A program made the translations under genes and the position numbers. Shown piece after piece: positions 9,227 to 18,423 of a DNA stretch of 64,000 bases; the first letter of the stretch is position 1; every line of letters starts with the position of its first letter. This DNA is from Actinoplanes sp. TBRC 11911 (GTDB lineage Bacteria; Actinomycetota; Actinomycetes; Mycobacteriales; Micromonosporaceae): the NCBI RefSeq assembly GCF_012933445.1, contig NZ_JABBNC010000023.1:62001-126000 (forward strand). Direction: 5' to 3'. The notes under the pieces are model-generated. The model did not search any database. It saw only the letters and a list, made by a program, of their open reading frames with translations, and had not been told where the DNA came from.

Positions 9227-9901
9227 ATGGACGTACGACCGAACATCGTCCTCGTGCACGGCGCCTGGGCCGACGGGTCCTGCTGGAGCGGCGTGATCGA
9301 GCGCCTGCAGGCCACCGGCTACCACGTGACCGCCCCGCAGTTTCCGCTGACCTCGCTGGCCGACGACGTCGCGCGGCTGCGGCACGTACTCGAACAACAG
9401 CACGGCCCGACAGTGCTGGCCGGGCACTCGTACGGCGGGCAGATCGTCACCGCGCTGGGTACCGACGCTCCGAACGTGACCGAGCTGGTGTACATCGCCG
9501 CGTTCGGCCTCGACCAGGGTGAGTCGCTGGGCGCGCTGCTGGCACAGGGGCCGACGCCGCCCGCGCTGGAACACCCGGTGACCGACAAGCAGGGATTCGT
9601 CTGGCTGCCGGAGGACGACTTCGTGCCCCATTTCGCCTCCGGCGTCGATCCGGTACGGGCACGCGTGTTGCACGCCGTCCAGCAGCCGCTCAACGGTTCC
9701 ACCTTCACGGATGTGATGGGCGTACCGGCGTGGAAGTCGCTTCCGTCCCGATACCTGGTCGCCGCCGGTGACCAGGCGATCCCGCCGGATGCCGAGCGGC
9801 TGTTCGCGTCCCGGATGGGAGCGACCACAGTGGAGGTTGCGTCGGGTCACCTGGCGATGGTCTCGCACCCGGACGAGGTCGCGCGTCTCATCACGGGGTA
9901 G
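9227..9901 (+). CDS. alpha/beta hydrolase (small esterase-like)
   Basis: 224 aa. Oxyanion-region motif LVHGAWADGSCW is at residues 9-20, the nucleophile elbow is GHSYGG (about 67-72), and the C-terminal catalytic His is in SGHLAMVSHPDE. This is the compact alpha/beta hydrolase subfamily related to plant methyl-esterases. The substrate is unknown. A GGAAG ribosome-binding site lies about nine nt upstream of the ATG. The 3' end overlaps the convergent AraC gene by 11 nt. Confidence 0.85.
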   Translation: MDVRPNIVLVHGAWADGSCWSGVIERLQATGYHVTAPQFPLTSLADDVARLRHVLEQQHGPTVLAGHSYGGQIVTALGTDAPNVTELVYIAAFGLDQGESLGALLAQGPTPPALEHPVTDKQGFVWLPEDDFVPHFASGVDPVRARVLHAVQQPLNGSTFTDVMGVPAWKSLPSRYLVAAGDQAIPPDAERLFASRMGATTVEVASGHLAMVSHPDEVARLITG

Positions 9902-10817
9902 CGCGGTTGCGGTGCAGGGAACGGTAACGCCTCGGGGAGACGCCGGCGGTCCGGGTGAACGCGTGGCTGAACGAGCTCTCCGAGGCGTACCCATACTGCG
10001 AGGCCAGCGACGCCACGGTCGCGTCGGTGTCGCGCAGCGCCGCCTGGGCGAGGCGGATCCGCCAATTGTGCAGATAGGTCAGTGGCGGCACGCCGGACAG
10101 GGTGCGGAACCGGGTCGCGAAGGTGCTCCGGGACATCGACACCGCCTGGGCCAGGTCGGTCAGGCGCCACGGGTGCGCCGGGTGCTCGTGCATCAACGCC
10201 AGCGCCGGGCGCAGGTCCGAGTCGGAGAGCAGACGCAGCCAACCGGTCTCCGGGACGTTTCGCCCGTCCAGCGCGAACCGCATGACCTCCACCAGGATGA
10301 GCTGCGCGTACTGCTCACCGGCGAACTCCGAGCCGGGGCCCGGATGGGCGAGTTCGACCAGGACACGATCGAGCAGATACCGCAGTACGGTGGCGGCGGG
10401 GTCGGCGGCCCGGATCCGGGTCATCGTGGGGAGCGCGGCCAGAATCAAGTCCTCGCAACAGCTGTCCAACCGGACGTGACCGGCGATGCCGATGACCTCC
10501 TCGCCGCCCAGCGGCACGATCGGGGCGGGATCGGTGGCGAACAACTCCTCGGCGTCGAGCGGGGGCACCGTCGGGTCGCTGGCCAGGATGAAGGCCTCGG
10601 TGCCGTTGGTGACGGCCAGATCGCCCTCGTCGAGGCGTACCGGCGGCCGGCCGTCCAGGATCAGCCAGCATTCGCCGCGCACCGCGGCGTGCAGTTTCAG
10701 CCGGTGCCGGGCGTCGAACCGCAGGGCCCACGGGCGGCCGCCGGCGGTGAAACCCCGGGAGATCAGACACCGCGCGCGGACGAGCCCGAGGGCGTCGGAC
10801 AGCGGGTCACTGCTCAT
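9891..10817 (-). CDS. AraC family transcriptional regulator with N-terminal cupin
   Basis: 308 aa. The N-terminal cupin-type ligand domain (about residues 10-170) contains a WLILDGRPPVRLDEGDL stretch. The C-terminal AraC double HTH (about 205-300) includes LAQAVSMSRSTFATRFR and the second helix pair ending ASESSFSHAFTRTAGVSP, the classic AraC signature. It probably regulates the neighbouring hydrolase or sigma factor, but the sequence does not prove this. It sits 20 bp downstream of the sigma-factor gene on the same strand. Confidence 0.9.
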   Translation of the reverse strand: MSSDPLSDALGLVRARCLISRGFTAGGRPWALRFDARHRLKLHAAVRGECWLILDGRPPVRLDEGDLAVTNGTEAFILASDPTVPPLDAEELFATDPAPIVPLGGEEVIGIAGHVRLDSCCEDLILAALPTMTRIRAADPAATVLRYLLDRVLVELAHPGPGSEFAGEQYAQLILVEVMRFALDGRNVPETGWLRLLSDSDLRPALALMHEHPAHPWRLTDLAQAVSMSRSTFATRFRTLSGVPPLTYLHNWRIRLAQAALRDTDATVASLASQYGYASESSFSHAFTRTAGVSPRRYRSLHRNRATP

Positions 10818-10837
10818 GCTCGTCCTAAAACCTCACG

Positions 10838-11383
10838 TCAGGAAACAAAGGAACGTTCGCCGGTGTCGGCCGCGGCCTCGCGCAACGCCCGCACGGCGTA
10901 ATGCGCTCGCGACTTGATCGTGCCGTCGGGCACGCCGAGCATCTCGGCCGTCTGCTTGATGGTCTTGCCGTGCACGTAGAGCTCCACCAGCAGAGCGCGC
11001 TGGCTCGTGCTGAGCCCGGCGAGCGCCCGCCGCATCGTGACGGCGGCCAGCACCGCCCCGAGCGTCTCGTCGGCGGTCGGCACCCCGCGCAGGTCGACGA
11101 GCTGGATCTCCTGCGGGCGCACCCGCCGGCGCCGGGCGGCGTCGATGGTCAGCCGCCGGGCCACGGTGTAGAGCCAGCGCCGCACCTCACCGCGGGTGGG
11201 CGGTAGCGAGTCGAGACGCCGCCACGCCCGCAGCATCGTCTCCTGGAGCAGGTCCTCGGCGGCGTACCGCTCGCCTCCGGTCAGTCCGAGCAGGAACCGC
11301 ATCAGTGGGCCCGCGTGCTCCGCGTACATCGCGTTCATGCGCATTTCTGGGTCGGGCGCGAGATGCGCGTTATCGGTTGTCAC
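10838..11383 (-). CDS. ECF-type RNA polymerase sigma factor
   Basis: 181 aa. Region 2 spans roughly residues 18-85 (AEDLLQETMLRAWRR, then RRWLYTVARRLTIDAAR). Region 4 spans about 115-165 with LSTSQRALLVELY and the HTH KTIKQTAEMLGVPDGTIKSR. No anti-sigma gene is adjacent, so its control is unknown. I chose GTG 11383 because GAAAGG sits six nt upstream of it; an internal ATG is also possible. Autoregulation cannot be judged from the sequence. Confidence 0.88.
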   Translation of the reverse strand: MTTDNAHLAPDPEMRMNAMYAEHAGPLMRFLLGLTGGERYAAEDLLQETMLRAWRRLDSLPPTRGEVRRWLYTVARRLTIDAARRRRVRPQEIQLVDLRGVPTADETLGAVLAAVTMRRALAGLSTSQRALLVELYVHGKTIKQTAEMLGVPDGTIKSRAHYAVRALREAAADTGERSFVS

Positions 11384-11656
11384 GGTTGCCTTTCGAAAAC
11401 CGGGGGCAATCCGTTGAGCGGCGACGGTCGTGCCCCCCAGCTGACCGTCACCACCCTCGACGCGTACGGTCAAGCTTGGAAGCAGATATCGTTTTCGGAC
11501 ACAGTTGATCTCCGGGCAATTAACTAATGCCAGATGAAAATGCGAAACGACCTTGCGAAAGGCGCAACAAAACGATCAGGAATCGCATCGCGTCAAGCGT
11601 GCATCGGTGCCGGGGCCGGCAGAATGCTTGATCGTCGCGATTATTTGCGCCAGAGT

Positions 11657-12694
11657 TCAGCGGCTGCCGAGTTCGGCGCGCACGAGCGGGGCCACCTCGG
11701 TGCCGAACAACTCGATGGATCGGAGGACGTCGCGGTGCGGCATGCCGCCGATGTCCATCTGCAGGAAGTGCCGGCGGTGCCGCAGACATTGATGCAAACC
11801 GACGATGCGTTCGGCGATCTCGGCGGGCTCGCCGACGAACACCATGCCGCCGGGGGAGTAATTCGGCCGGACATCCTCCCAGCGCGCCGGGATGGACCGG
11901 TTGGCCAGAGCGTACGACGCGACCTCGTGGCGGTGGTACCGCTGCTTGACGGCGAGGCCGTCGCGGCCGACGAAACCGTGGCTGGCCACCGAGATCTCCA
12001 GCCGATCCGGCGCCACCCGGGCCTCGGCCGCGCTCTGCCGGTAGATCTCGCCCAGCTTGCCCCAGTTCTCCTGCGTCCCGCTGATCGCGCCGTAAGAGAT
12101 CGGCACCCCCAGCGACCCGGCGCGCACCGAGGAGCTCGGGTTGCCGCCGCTGCCCAGCCAGATCTTGAGCGGCTTCTCCGGACGCGGCACCACGAGCGCG
12201 TCCTGAAGCGGCGGGCGGATCGTGCTGTCCCAGCTCACCCGGTCGCGGTCGTTGATCGCCAGCAACAGAGCGAACTTCTCAGCGTAAAGGCGGTCGTAGT
12301 CGGAGATGTCGTAACCGAACAGCGGGAAGGGCAACGTGGAGGACCCGCGCCCCGCGATGATCTCCACACGGTCGCCGCTGACGATCGCGGCCGTCGCCGC
12401 CTGCTGGTAGAGCCGGATCGGGTCGTCGGTGGAGAGCACGCTGACCGCGGTGGACAGGGTGATCGAGGAGGTCATCGCGGCGGCGGCGTTGATGACCGAC
12501 GTCGGTGACGAGACCGGCACCCGCTCGTGATGATGTTCGCCGACGCCGAAGAAGTCGAGACCGACCTGCTCGGCGAGGCGGATCTGCTCGAGAACATTTC
12601 GTACCGCCTGGGCGGTGCTGACGAAGTCGCCGTCGGAGTCAGGTCCCGCGACTCCGAAGCTGTAGACACCTAGCTCGAACTTCTCGCCGATCAT
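11657..12694 (-). CDS. LLM class F420/FMN-dependent oxidoreductase
   Basis: 345 aa luciferase-like monooxygenase-fold protein. Landmarks are FFGVGEHHHERVPVSSP (about residues 43-60), an internal VEIIAGRGSS strand and the C-terminal MVFVGEPAEIAERI segment, all typical of the family that uses reduced flavin or F420 for substrate oxidation or reduction. The ATG at 12694 is preceded by GGAAG at about eight nt; a Met six codons upstream is the alternative. It is divergent from the HxlR regulator at 12810, a common pairing that suggests HxlR control. Confidence 0.9.
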   Translation of the reverse strand: MIGEKFELGVYSFGVAGPDSDGDFVSTAQAVRNVLEQIRLAEQVGLDFFGVGEHHHERVPVSSPTSVINAAAAMTSSITLSTAVSVLSTDDPIRLYQQAATAAIVSGDRVEIIAGRGSSTLPFPLFGYDISDYDRLYAEKFALLLAINDRDRVSWDSTIRPPLQDALVVPRPEKPLKIWLGSGGNPSSSVRAGSLGVPISYGAISGTQENWGKLGEIYRQSAAEARVAPDRLEISVASHGFVGRDGLAVKQRYHRHEVASYALANRSIPARWEDVRPNYSPGGMVFVGEPAEIAERIVGLHQCLRHRRHFLQMDIGGMPHRDVLRSIELFGTEVAPLVRAELGSR

Positions 12695-12809
12695 GCGGTG
12701 AACTTCCTTCAATGCCGTCTTTGCTTGCGCAGTTCACTTGCACCTTGGAGTAGCTTGTGAGCCGGGTCAATGAGGCACTTTCTCGTGCCCGGTTCCCTGG
12801 AGGTAACCA

Positions 12810-13169
12810 ATGACGCCAACGCAGGACTGCCGGGCCCGCGAGACCCTCAACCTGGTGGCCGAAAAATGGTCGCTGGGCGTCGTCGACACGCTCAGCGCCG
12901 GGCCTAAGAGATTCGGCGAGCTGAAGCGCACGATGCCCCGAATCAGCAAGAAGGTGCTCACCGCGACGTTGCGCGGGCTGGAGCGTGAGGGCATCGTCAC
13001 CCGCACTGTCTACAGCGTGATGCCGCCCAATGTCACGTATGAACTGACGCCACTGGGCCGGACGCTTCTGGCCGCGACCGTGCCGCTGGTGCGCTGGGGA
13101 TTGCAAAACATCGAGGCGATCGATGCCGCGCGCGCCGAATTCGATAATCGGAGTGACGTGCGGTTGTAG
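12810..13169 (+). CDS. HxlR family winged-helix transcriptional regulator
   Basis: 119 aa. It shows the HxlR pattern: Cys near the N-terminus (residue 7), VAEKWSLGVVDTLSAGPKRF, then ISKKVLTATLRGLEREGIVTR and YELTPLGRTL. HxlR proteins sense aldehydes or redox stress and repress or activate adjacent genes. GGAGGT lies six nt before the ATG. The intergenic space to the flavin oxidoreductase (12695-12809) probably holds its operator. Confidence 0.92.
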   Translation: MTPTQDCRARETLNLVAEKWSLGVVDTLSAGPKRFGELKRTMPRISKKVLTATLRGLEREGIVTRTVYSVMPPNVTYELTPLGRTLLAATVPLVRWGLQNIEAIDAARAEFDNRSDVRL

Positions 13170-13196
13170 ACAGCGTGTTTCTCGTCACGCCGCGAG

Positions 13197-13337
13197 CTAG
13201 GCGCCCCCGGCCAGCGGGTGCGGGCGATTGCCGTCCCCGTCCTTGCCGCAGCGGGAACACCGCAGGTATCGCGTGCCGTCCGGCGTGGAACGACGCACCC
13301 ACTTGTGCCAGCCGACAACGCAGGTCAGCGCCTTCAT
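13197..13337 (-). CDS. small CxxCG-containing protein, 46 aa
   Basis: A short minus-strand gene begins at ATG 13337 and ends with TAG. The product starts MKALTCVVGWHKWVRR, has a central TRYLRCSRCGKDGD and ends HPLAGGA. The C-x-G-W-H-x-W plus CxxCGK arrangement recurs in short actinobacterial proteins of unknown role and could bind zinc. It lies 27 nt downstream of the HxlR stop on the opposite strand and just below the 3' end of the unknown gene at 13347. It is inferred from composition and motif. Confidence 0.6.
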   Translation of the reverse strand: MKALTCVVGWHKWVRRSTPDGTRYLRCSRCGKDGDGNRPHPLAGGA

Positions 13338-13346
13338 GCCCGGACG

Positions 13347-15104
13347 CTACGCCAGGGCGGAGATCGATTGCCTCCTCCGATCAGCCCGCAAACGCGGACC
13401 GCGGGAGACGTGCAGCCCGACCGAGCCGGTGAGGGCGGGCGCGTCCAGTCGCGGTTTGGTGGGGTCGGGGTTCAGGAACTCGTCGGCGTAGCGGCCGGCG
13501 GTGAACAGCGGGAGGCCGTGCCGGCCCAGAATCGCCACCGGCCAGAGGGTTCGCGGGCGCGGCGGCACGTCGCGTTCGGCACGCAGGTCGGCCATGTAGC
13601 CCGGATTCGCGGTCACGAACTTGTCGGCGAACAACCGGCGGACGACGGTGGCCTGGCCGAGCATGCGCTGCAGCGACGTGCCGGCGGCGGCGTTCAGCAC
13701 GGCCGGCCGGTCCACCGTGAAGGTGGGCGACGCGGGCCCGATCTGGCTCAGCAGCAAAGCCGACAATTGGTCATAGAACAGCGTCATCAACTCGATGATC
13801 GTGGGGGACGCGCCGGTCGGCGGGGCCAGGCGCGCCGCCACCTCATACCCGAATCCGCGGGCCGTGGCCAGTTCCGGGCCGTGCTCGTCGATCAGATGCA
13901 GCAGCTCGCCGCCGAGACGGATCTTGAGTGGCGGGGCGACGGGTGCGGCGATCGGCGACCAGAGCGCGTTGCGTACCTGCGGGCACGACAGCACGGTGGC
14001 GGACTCGGCGTGGCGTACGAAATCGGGAATCTCCCCGGCGGGCAGCGGCCGGCACTGCGCAAGATCAATCCACCGTACGCCCTCCCGGGTCGCCACCAGC
14101 GCCGACGTCTTCTCGGAGTGATCCGGCGCGCGCAGACGCACCAGGGCCACACCCGGCTCGGGAGCGGCCCGGACCGCGTGCGCGAGACGGGCCAGCGACG
14201 GCACCGGGGTCCACCCGACCTCGGCGTAGAGCAGCGCCTCGACATCCAGCAGTGCGCGGTCCGACACCTCGCCGGCGACCGGCACTGCCAGTTGGCCGGC
14301 GAGTTCCTCGGCGATCGCTGGACCGGAGGACAGCAGCTCATTGGCGACCATCCCGCGGGCCGACGGCGGCACCCACGCGGGCCGCGGCATCCCGCGCCGC
14401 AGCAACGCGGACGCCACCTGCCGCGGATCCACGTCGGCCGGCAGATCGAGCACCGCCACCGTCCGCCCGTAGCCGGTCACCCGCTCGTCCGGTGCCGGTC
14501 GCACCTCGATCACGGACGTGCCCGAATACGCCGGGCCGCGGAACATCCGCTCGGTGAGCCGGGCCGCCTCCTCCCGGGCGACGCCCAGGGTAATCAGATG
14601 CCTGCTCACCGCGGTGGCCATCGCGGACCGGACGGCCGGGTCGTGGCTCAGCACCATCGGCGGCCGCTGGTACTCGCCGGGCCGGGACAGGTCGAACGCG
14701 ATCTCGGCCAGCCACACGGCGGTCGCCGCGAAGTGCGCGGACTCCGCCGAGGCCACCCGCGCCGGCGGGTCGAGTGCCTGGTCGGCGAGCAGTGGGACCG
14801 CGACGCCGTATCGCACCGGGCGCATGGCCACGTCGCCGACGACGGTGTGGTGGCCGGTCGCCGAGTACATCCGGCGCAGCTGCGGCGGCACCGCGAGCGG
14901 CCGCCACCCGCCGGACGGGCCGCGGTAAAGGTCGGTGACCCACCGCACCTCTCGCAGATCGGCCTTCGCGACCGCGTCCAGCGACCGGCCCGTCCGGCTG
15001 AGGGCGACGAGATCGAGCCGCGTGGGGTCGTCCGCGAAGTCACTTCCAAATTTGAATTCGATAAGACCGTCGAGTGTGGACTTATCAAGCGTGGTGTCGC
15101 CCAT
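13347..15104 (-). CDS. large protein of unknown function, 585 aa
   Basis: I do not recognise a family. The product is soluble with no signal peptide and has Arg/Pro-rich connecting stretches. A middle part (about 305-345) reads like a beta-rich unit with an ALVATREGVRWIDLAQC core. The C-terminal part has AILGRHGLPLFTAGRY and a basic tail (RADRRR). ATG 15104 follows a strong GGGGGAT ribosome-binding site, so the gene looks expressed. It is divergent from the XRE-NB-ARC gene with 250 bp between. Base composition matches its neighbours. A modified papain-like toxin or deamidase core was considered but no catalytic triad could be assigned. Confidence 0.7.
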   Translation of the reverse strand: MGDTTLDKSTLDGLIEFKFGSDFADDPTRLDLVALSRTGRSLDAVAKADLREVRWVTDLYRGPSGGWRPLAVPPQLRRMYSATGHHTVVGDVAMRPVRYGVAVPLLADQALDPPARVASAESAHFAATAVWLAEIAFDLSRPGEYQRPPMVLSHDPAVRSAMATAVSRHLITLGVAREEAARLTERMFRGPAYSGTSVIEVRPAPDERVTGYGRTVAVLDLPADVDPRQVASALLRRGMPRPAWVPPSARGMVANELLSSGPAIAEELAGQLAVPVAGEVSDRALLDVEALLYAEVGWTPVPSLARLAHAVRAAPEPGVALVRLRAPDHSEKTSALVATREGVRWIDLAQCRPLPAGEIPDFVRHAESATVLSCPQVRNALWSPIAAPVAPPLKIRLGGELLHLIDEHGPELATARGFGYEVAARLAPPTGASPTIIELMTLFYDQLSALLLSQIGPASPTFTVDRPAVLNAAAGTSLQRMLGQATVVRRLFADKFVTANPGYMADLRAERDVPPRPRTLWPVAILGRHGLPLFTAGRYADEFLNPDPTKPRLDAPALTGSVGLHVSRGPRLRADRRRQSISALA

Positions 15105-15343
15105 GGAAATCCCCCGCAGAACTCCGGCCGAATATGAACTCCGGTCAGCCCGACGATAGACGGCGGGTGGCATCGGAGGCGCGTCCACAAAAGGGAACGT
15201 GCCGGGGTGTAGGGAACGCGACTACACAGGTCAGCGATGCGTCCGGCACGCCACAGGCTGCCGGGCGCAGTCCCCGGAATGGGTCCGCGTGATCCAGCCG
15301 ACAGCAAATTTTTCAAGATCGCCGGCCATGGTTTGAGGCGGGC

Positions 15344-15349
15344 TAATGT
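15344..15349 (+). promoter_or_regulatory. -10 hexamer TAATGT of a leaderless promoter
   Basis: TAATGT ends six nt before ATG 15356, with no ribosome-binding site between. This spacing puts the transcription start at or near the start codon. Confidence 0.55.
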
Positions 15350-15355
15350 GGCCGC

Positions 15356-16714
15356 ATGCAACGGGCGACGGAAAACCTCGGAGTGGTGCTCCGCGAGGCC
15401 CGCCGACGTGCCGGAATGACGCAGGAAGAGCTGTCCGCGCGATCGAAACTCGGTATCCGGACGGTCAGCGATCTGGAACGTGACCGCATCGGCCGCCCGC
15501 ACCGCCGGACGGTGGACGCCCTGGTCGCGGCCCTGGGGCTGGAGGGCGCGGAGGCGCGGGCCTTCCACGCCGCGGCCCGGCCCGCGCGCGCGGGCGGCGC
15601 CCGGCCCGACAAAGCCGTGGTGAAGCGCGCGGCCAACCCGCTCCCGGCCGCCCCCGCCGACTTCCTCGGCCGCGAGGCCGAGCTGGACCAACTGCTGACC
15701 TGGGTCGGATACACGCCCGACCTGGGCCACGACCCGGTCGTCGTGTCCGGTGCGCCAGGTGCCGGAAAGACCAGCTTCGCCCTGCACGCCGGGCACCGCC
15801 TGGCCGAGATGTTCGCGGACGGGCAGATCTTCGTGAGCCTGCGCGGGCTGGAGCAGGTCCCGCGCGATCCGCACGAGGTGCTCGGCGTCCTGCTCGGCCT
15901 GCTGGACGCGCCGGGGGATCACCTTCCGAGGACGCTGGAGGCCCGCGTCGGGCTCTTCCGATCACTGATCCGAAGCCGATCGGTGCTGCTGATCCTGGAC
16001 GACGCCGCCGGCGAGGCGCAGGTCCGTCCGCTGCTGCCCGGCGGCGGGTCGTCGATGGTCATCGTGACCAGCCGCAACACGCTCGGCGGGCTGGACGCCG
16101 GCCGCCGGTTCGCGCTGGGCCGCCTCGGACGCAGCGAGTCGCTGCGGATGATCGGGCAGATCGCCGGGTGGCACCGGCTGGCCGCGGAACCACCCGCGTC
16201 GCTCGAACTCGTCGAGTTGTGCGGCCGGCTGCCGCTCGCGCTGCGGGTGGCGGGCAACCGTCTCGCCGTGCGTCCGCAGTGGACCATCGCCGACCTGACC
16301 CGGCTCCTGCGCGACGAACGCACCCGGCTTTCCCAGCTCGTCTGCGGCGACCTTTCGGTGCGATCGGTGCTGCTCAGCTCGTACGCGCTGCTCGACGCCA
16401 CCGGCCGCCGGCTGTTCCGCCGGCTGGCGCTGACCAGCGGCACCACCATCACCGCGCCGGTCGCGGCGGCATTGATCGAGAGCGACGCCGACCGTACCGG
16501 ACGGGTGCTGGAGAAACTGGCCGACGCCAGCCTGCTCGAGGCGCTGCCGGCCGGCTCCTACCGGTTGGCGGAACCGCTGACGCTGCTGGCGCAGGAACTG
16601 CTGAGCACGCACGACGAGCCGGCCGAGATCCTGCGGTTGTTCGCGGCGATGCGCACCGCCGATGCCGAGACGCAGGCCGCCGGCGACGCGCTGGCGGGTT
16701 CAAACCGGCCATAG
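15356..16714 (+). CDS. XRE helix-turn-helix protein with NB-ARC ATPase domain
   Basis: 452 aa. The N-terminal XRE HTH occupies residues 8-62 (TQEELSARSKLGIRTVSDLER). The P-loop GAPGAGKT is at 132-139, Walker B LLILDD near 210, and an NB-ARC-like GRLPLALRVAGNRL motif near 288; a winged-helix tail follows. This is a SARP/AfsR-like signalling ATPase without the usual TPR extension, so it is shorter than AfsR. The target is unknown. It is divergent from the 585-aa unknown gene, which is a candidate for its control. Confidence 0.88.
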   Translation: MQRATENLGVVLREARRRAGMTQEELSARSKLGIRTVSDLERDRIGRPHRRTVDALVAALGLEGAEARAFHAAARPARAGGARPDKAVVKRAANPLPAAPADFLGREAELDQLLTWVGYTPDLGHDPVVVSGAPGAGKTSFALHAGHRLAEMFADGQIFVSLRGLEQVPRDPHEVLGVLLGLLDAPGDHLPRTLEARVGLFRSLIRSRSVLLILDDAAGEAQVRPLLPGGGSSMVIVTSRNTLGGLDAGRRFALGRLGRSESLRMIGQIAGWHRLAAEPPASLELVELCGRLPLALRVAGNRLAVRPQWTIADLTRLLRDERTRLSQLVCGDLSVRSVLLSSYALLDATGRRLFRRLALTSGTTITAPVAAALIESDADRTGRVLEKLADASLLEALPAGSYRLAEPLTLLAQELLSTHDEPAEILRLFAAMRTADAETQAAGDALAGSNRP

Positions 16715-16859
16715 TAGCGATCGACACAGCCGTTCCGGCGGCAGAACCGGCAGTTTTAGCAACCCCGCCGCCAATTCCGCCTAGGCGACGACCGAATTGG
16801 GACTTTCCATGGGGCAAGGGCGCCGCCGGGTGTCCGTGAAGCCGGTGAACGAGGAGCAG

Positions 16860-17534
16860 ATGAGCATCGCGATGCAGCCTAGGGCGGACGCCGTATACCG
16901 AGGCGGTCAGGAGCCACTGGGGCTCGCCGTGGTGTCCAGCAACACGATCATCCGCAGCGGCCTGACGCACGTGCTGGCCGGCGCGCCCGGCGTCAGCGTG
17001 CGCCACCGGGTGGACAGCATCACCGCGCTGCCGGCCAGCGAGCCGCCCGCGCTGGTCGTGCTCGACCTGTACGGGCAGCGCAGCTCCCGTCTCGGACCGG
17101 GTTACTGGAGCCTGATGCCGGCCGACAGCCGGATCATCGCGCTGTGCCGGCCGGACGATCCGCCGAACCTGCCGGTCGCCCTCCAGGGTGGCGCGCGGGC
17201 ACTGTTGACCCGGGAGTCCGGCGCGGCCGAGCTGCTCGCCGCGGTACAGACCGTACGCGACGGCGGGCTGCATGTATGCGTCGATCTGCTCGCTCATCTC
17301 GTCAAGCAGATCGCGCCGGAACCGCCGTCGCGCGAACCGCAGCTGGCCAACCGCGAGGTCGAGACGTTGCAGTGGGTGGCACGCGGTCTCACGCACGGCC
17401 AGATCAGCCAGCGGATGGGACTGACCGAGGCGACCGTGAGCACGTACGTGAAGCGGATCCGCACCAAGCTGAACGCGGGCAACAAGGCCGAGCTGACCCG
17501 CCGCGCGATCGAGCTCGGCTACGTCACGCCCTGA
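16860..17534 (+). CDS. LuxR/NarL-type regulator with degenerate receiver domain
   Basis: 224 aa from ATG 16860. The N-terminal receiver-like part (about residues 20-135) keeps VVLDLYG, but where receivers have paired acidic residues it reads VVSSNTIIRSGL, and the conserved Lys position reads LLTRES. It therefore probably does not use phosphorylation. The C-terminal GerE/LuxR HTH (LANREVETLQWVARGLTHG region, then TEATVSTYVKRI) is intact. GAGGAG lies only three nt before this ATG; an ATG at 16809 would add 17 residues. It is transcribed in the same direction as the XRE-NB-ARC gene. Confidence 0.8.
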   Translation: MSIAMQPRADAVYRGGQEPLGLAVVSSNTIIRSGLTHVLAGAPGVSVRHRVDSITALPASEPPALVVLDLYGQRSSRLGPGYWSLMPADSRIIALCRPDDPPNLPVALQGGARALLTRESGAAELLAAVQTVRDGGLHVCVDLLAHLVKQIAPEPPSREPQLANREVETLQWVARGLTHGQISQRMGLTEATVSTYVKRIRTKLNAGNKAELTRRAIELGYVTP

Positions 17535-17544
17535 CTTTCGCCCA

Positions 17545-17572
17545 CGCCCCGGCGCGGCCCGGTGCCGGGGCG
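17545..17572 (+). terminator. GC-rich hairpin after the LuxR gene
   Basis: Arms of 11 bp with one mismatch (CGCCCCGGC core) enclose a 6-nt loop, starting 11 nt after the stop at 17534. There is no U-tract, as is common for actinobacterial terminators. Confidence 0.55.
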
Positions 17573-17728
17573 GGCCGGCTCGGGGGACCCGCGACTCTCC
17601 CGGGCCGGCCTCCACCGCTCCGCTGGTCATGTCCCAAATCAAGGGAAGCATGGCAGAGAATTCGGGGCGTTACCCCGTTCCGCTCGGTGACGCTTGGCCC
17701 ATCAGCCACCCGACCCCGGAGGAATGCC

Positions 17729-18367
17729 GTGTACCAGTCGATCGCGGGAATCGACATCCCCGACTCCAAGATGATCCGCGAAGCCACCGACCTCGTCCGG
17801 ATCGCCACGGACGACCTTCTCTTCCACCATTCGCGGCGGGTCTTCCTGTTCGGCGCTCTGCACGGCCGCCGCCTCGGCCTGCCATTCAACCCCGAGCTCC
17901 TGTACGTCGGTGCGATGTTCCACGACCTCGGCCTGACCCCGCTCTATCGCCGTGAGGACCAGCGCTTCGAGCTGGACGGCGCGGACGAGGCCCGCCGTTT
18001 CCTGCAGGCGCACGGCGTGCCGGAGGCGTCCACCCGGTTGGTGTGGGAGGCGATCGCGCTGCACACCACGCCCGAGGTCCCGTGGCGGATGGAGGCCGAG
18101 GTCGCGCTGGTCACCGCCGGGGTCGAGACCGACGTGCTGGGCATCGGCTACCACTACCTGGATGTGCGCGACATCGAGGCGGTCACCGCGGCGCACCCGC
18201 GTCCGGGTTTCAAGAAGGCGATCGTCGACGCGTTCGCGAACGGCTTCCGGGACCGGCCCGACTCCACCTTCGGCACGGTGAACGGTGACGTGCTGGAGCA
18301 TCGCGTGCCCGGCTATCGCCACATCGACTTCGTCGAGGTCATCGAGAACTCCGACTGGCCTGAATAG
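17729..18367 (+). CDS. HD domain protein
   Basis: 212 aa. Metal-binding landmarks are HHSRRVFLFGALHG (about residues 32-45) and the HD pair in GAMFHDLGLT (about 61-70), with a further His in AIALHTTPEV. HD proteins are metal-dependent phosphohydrolases or lyases; this short type resembles the cyanamide-hydratase-like/HDIG family. GTG 17729 has GGAGG seven nt upstream; an out-of-frame ATG lies between them. The substrate is unknown. Confidence 0.85.
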   Translation: MYQSIAGIDIPDSKMIREATDLVRIATDDLLFHHSRRVFLFGALHGRRLGLPFNPELLYVGAMFHDLGLTPLYRREDQRFELDGADEARRFLQAHGVPEASTRLVWEAIALHTTPEVPWRMEAEVALVTAGVETDVLGIGYHYLDVRDIEAVTAAHPRPGFKKAIVDAFANGFRDRPDSTFGTVNGDVLEHRVPGYRHIDFVEVIENSDWPE

Positions 18368-18411
18368 ACCTTAGGGGAATCTCACCGATCCGGAGCGTGA
18401 CCCCCAGTTCC

Positions 18412-18417
18412 TAGGGT
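18412..18417 (+). promoter_or_regulatory. -10 hexamer TAGGGT of a leaderless promoter
   Basis: TAGGGT ends six nt before GTG 18424, with no ribosome-binding site. The spacing matches the other leaderless genes in the window. Confidence 0.5.
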
Positions 18418-18423
18418 TCAGCT

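Noticed and set aside
7114..9522. Long plus-strand frame opposite the LAL regulator
   Set aside because: The minus strand has Walker and LuxR motifs; the plus product is Arg/Gln/Gly-rich shadow sequence.
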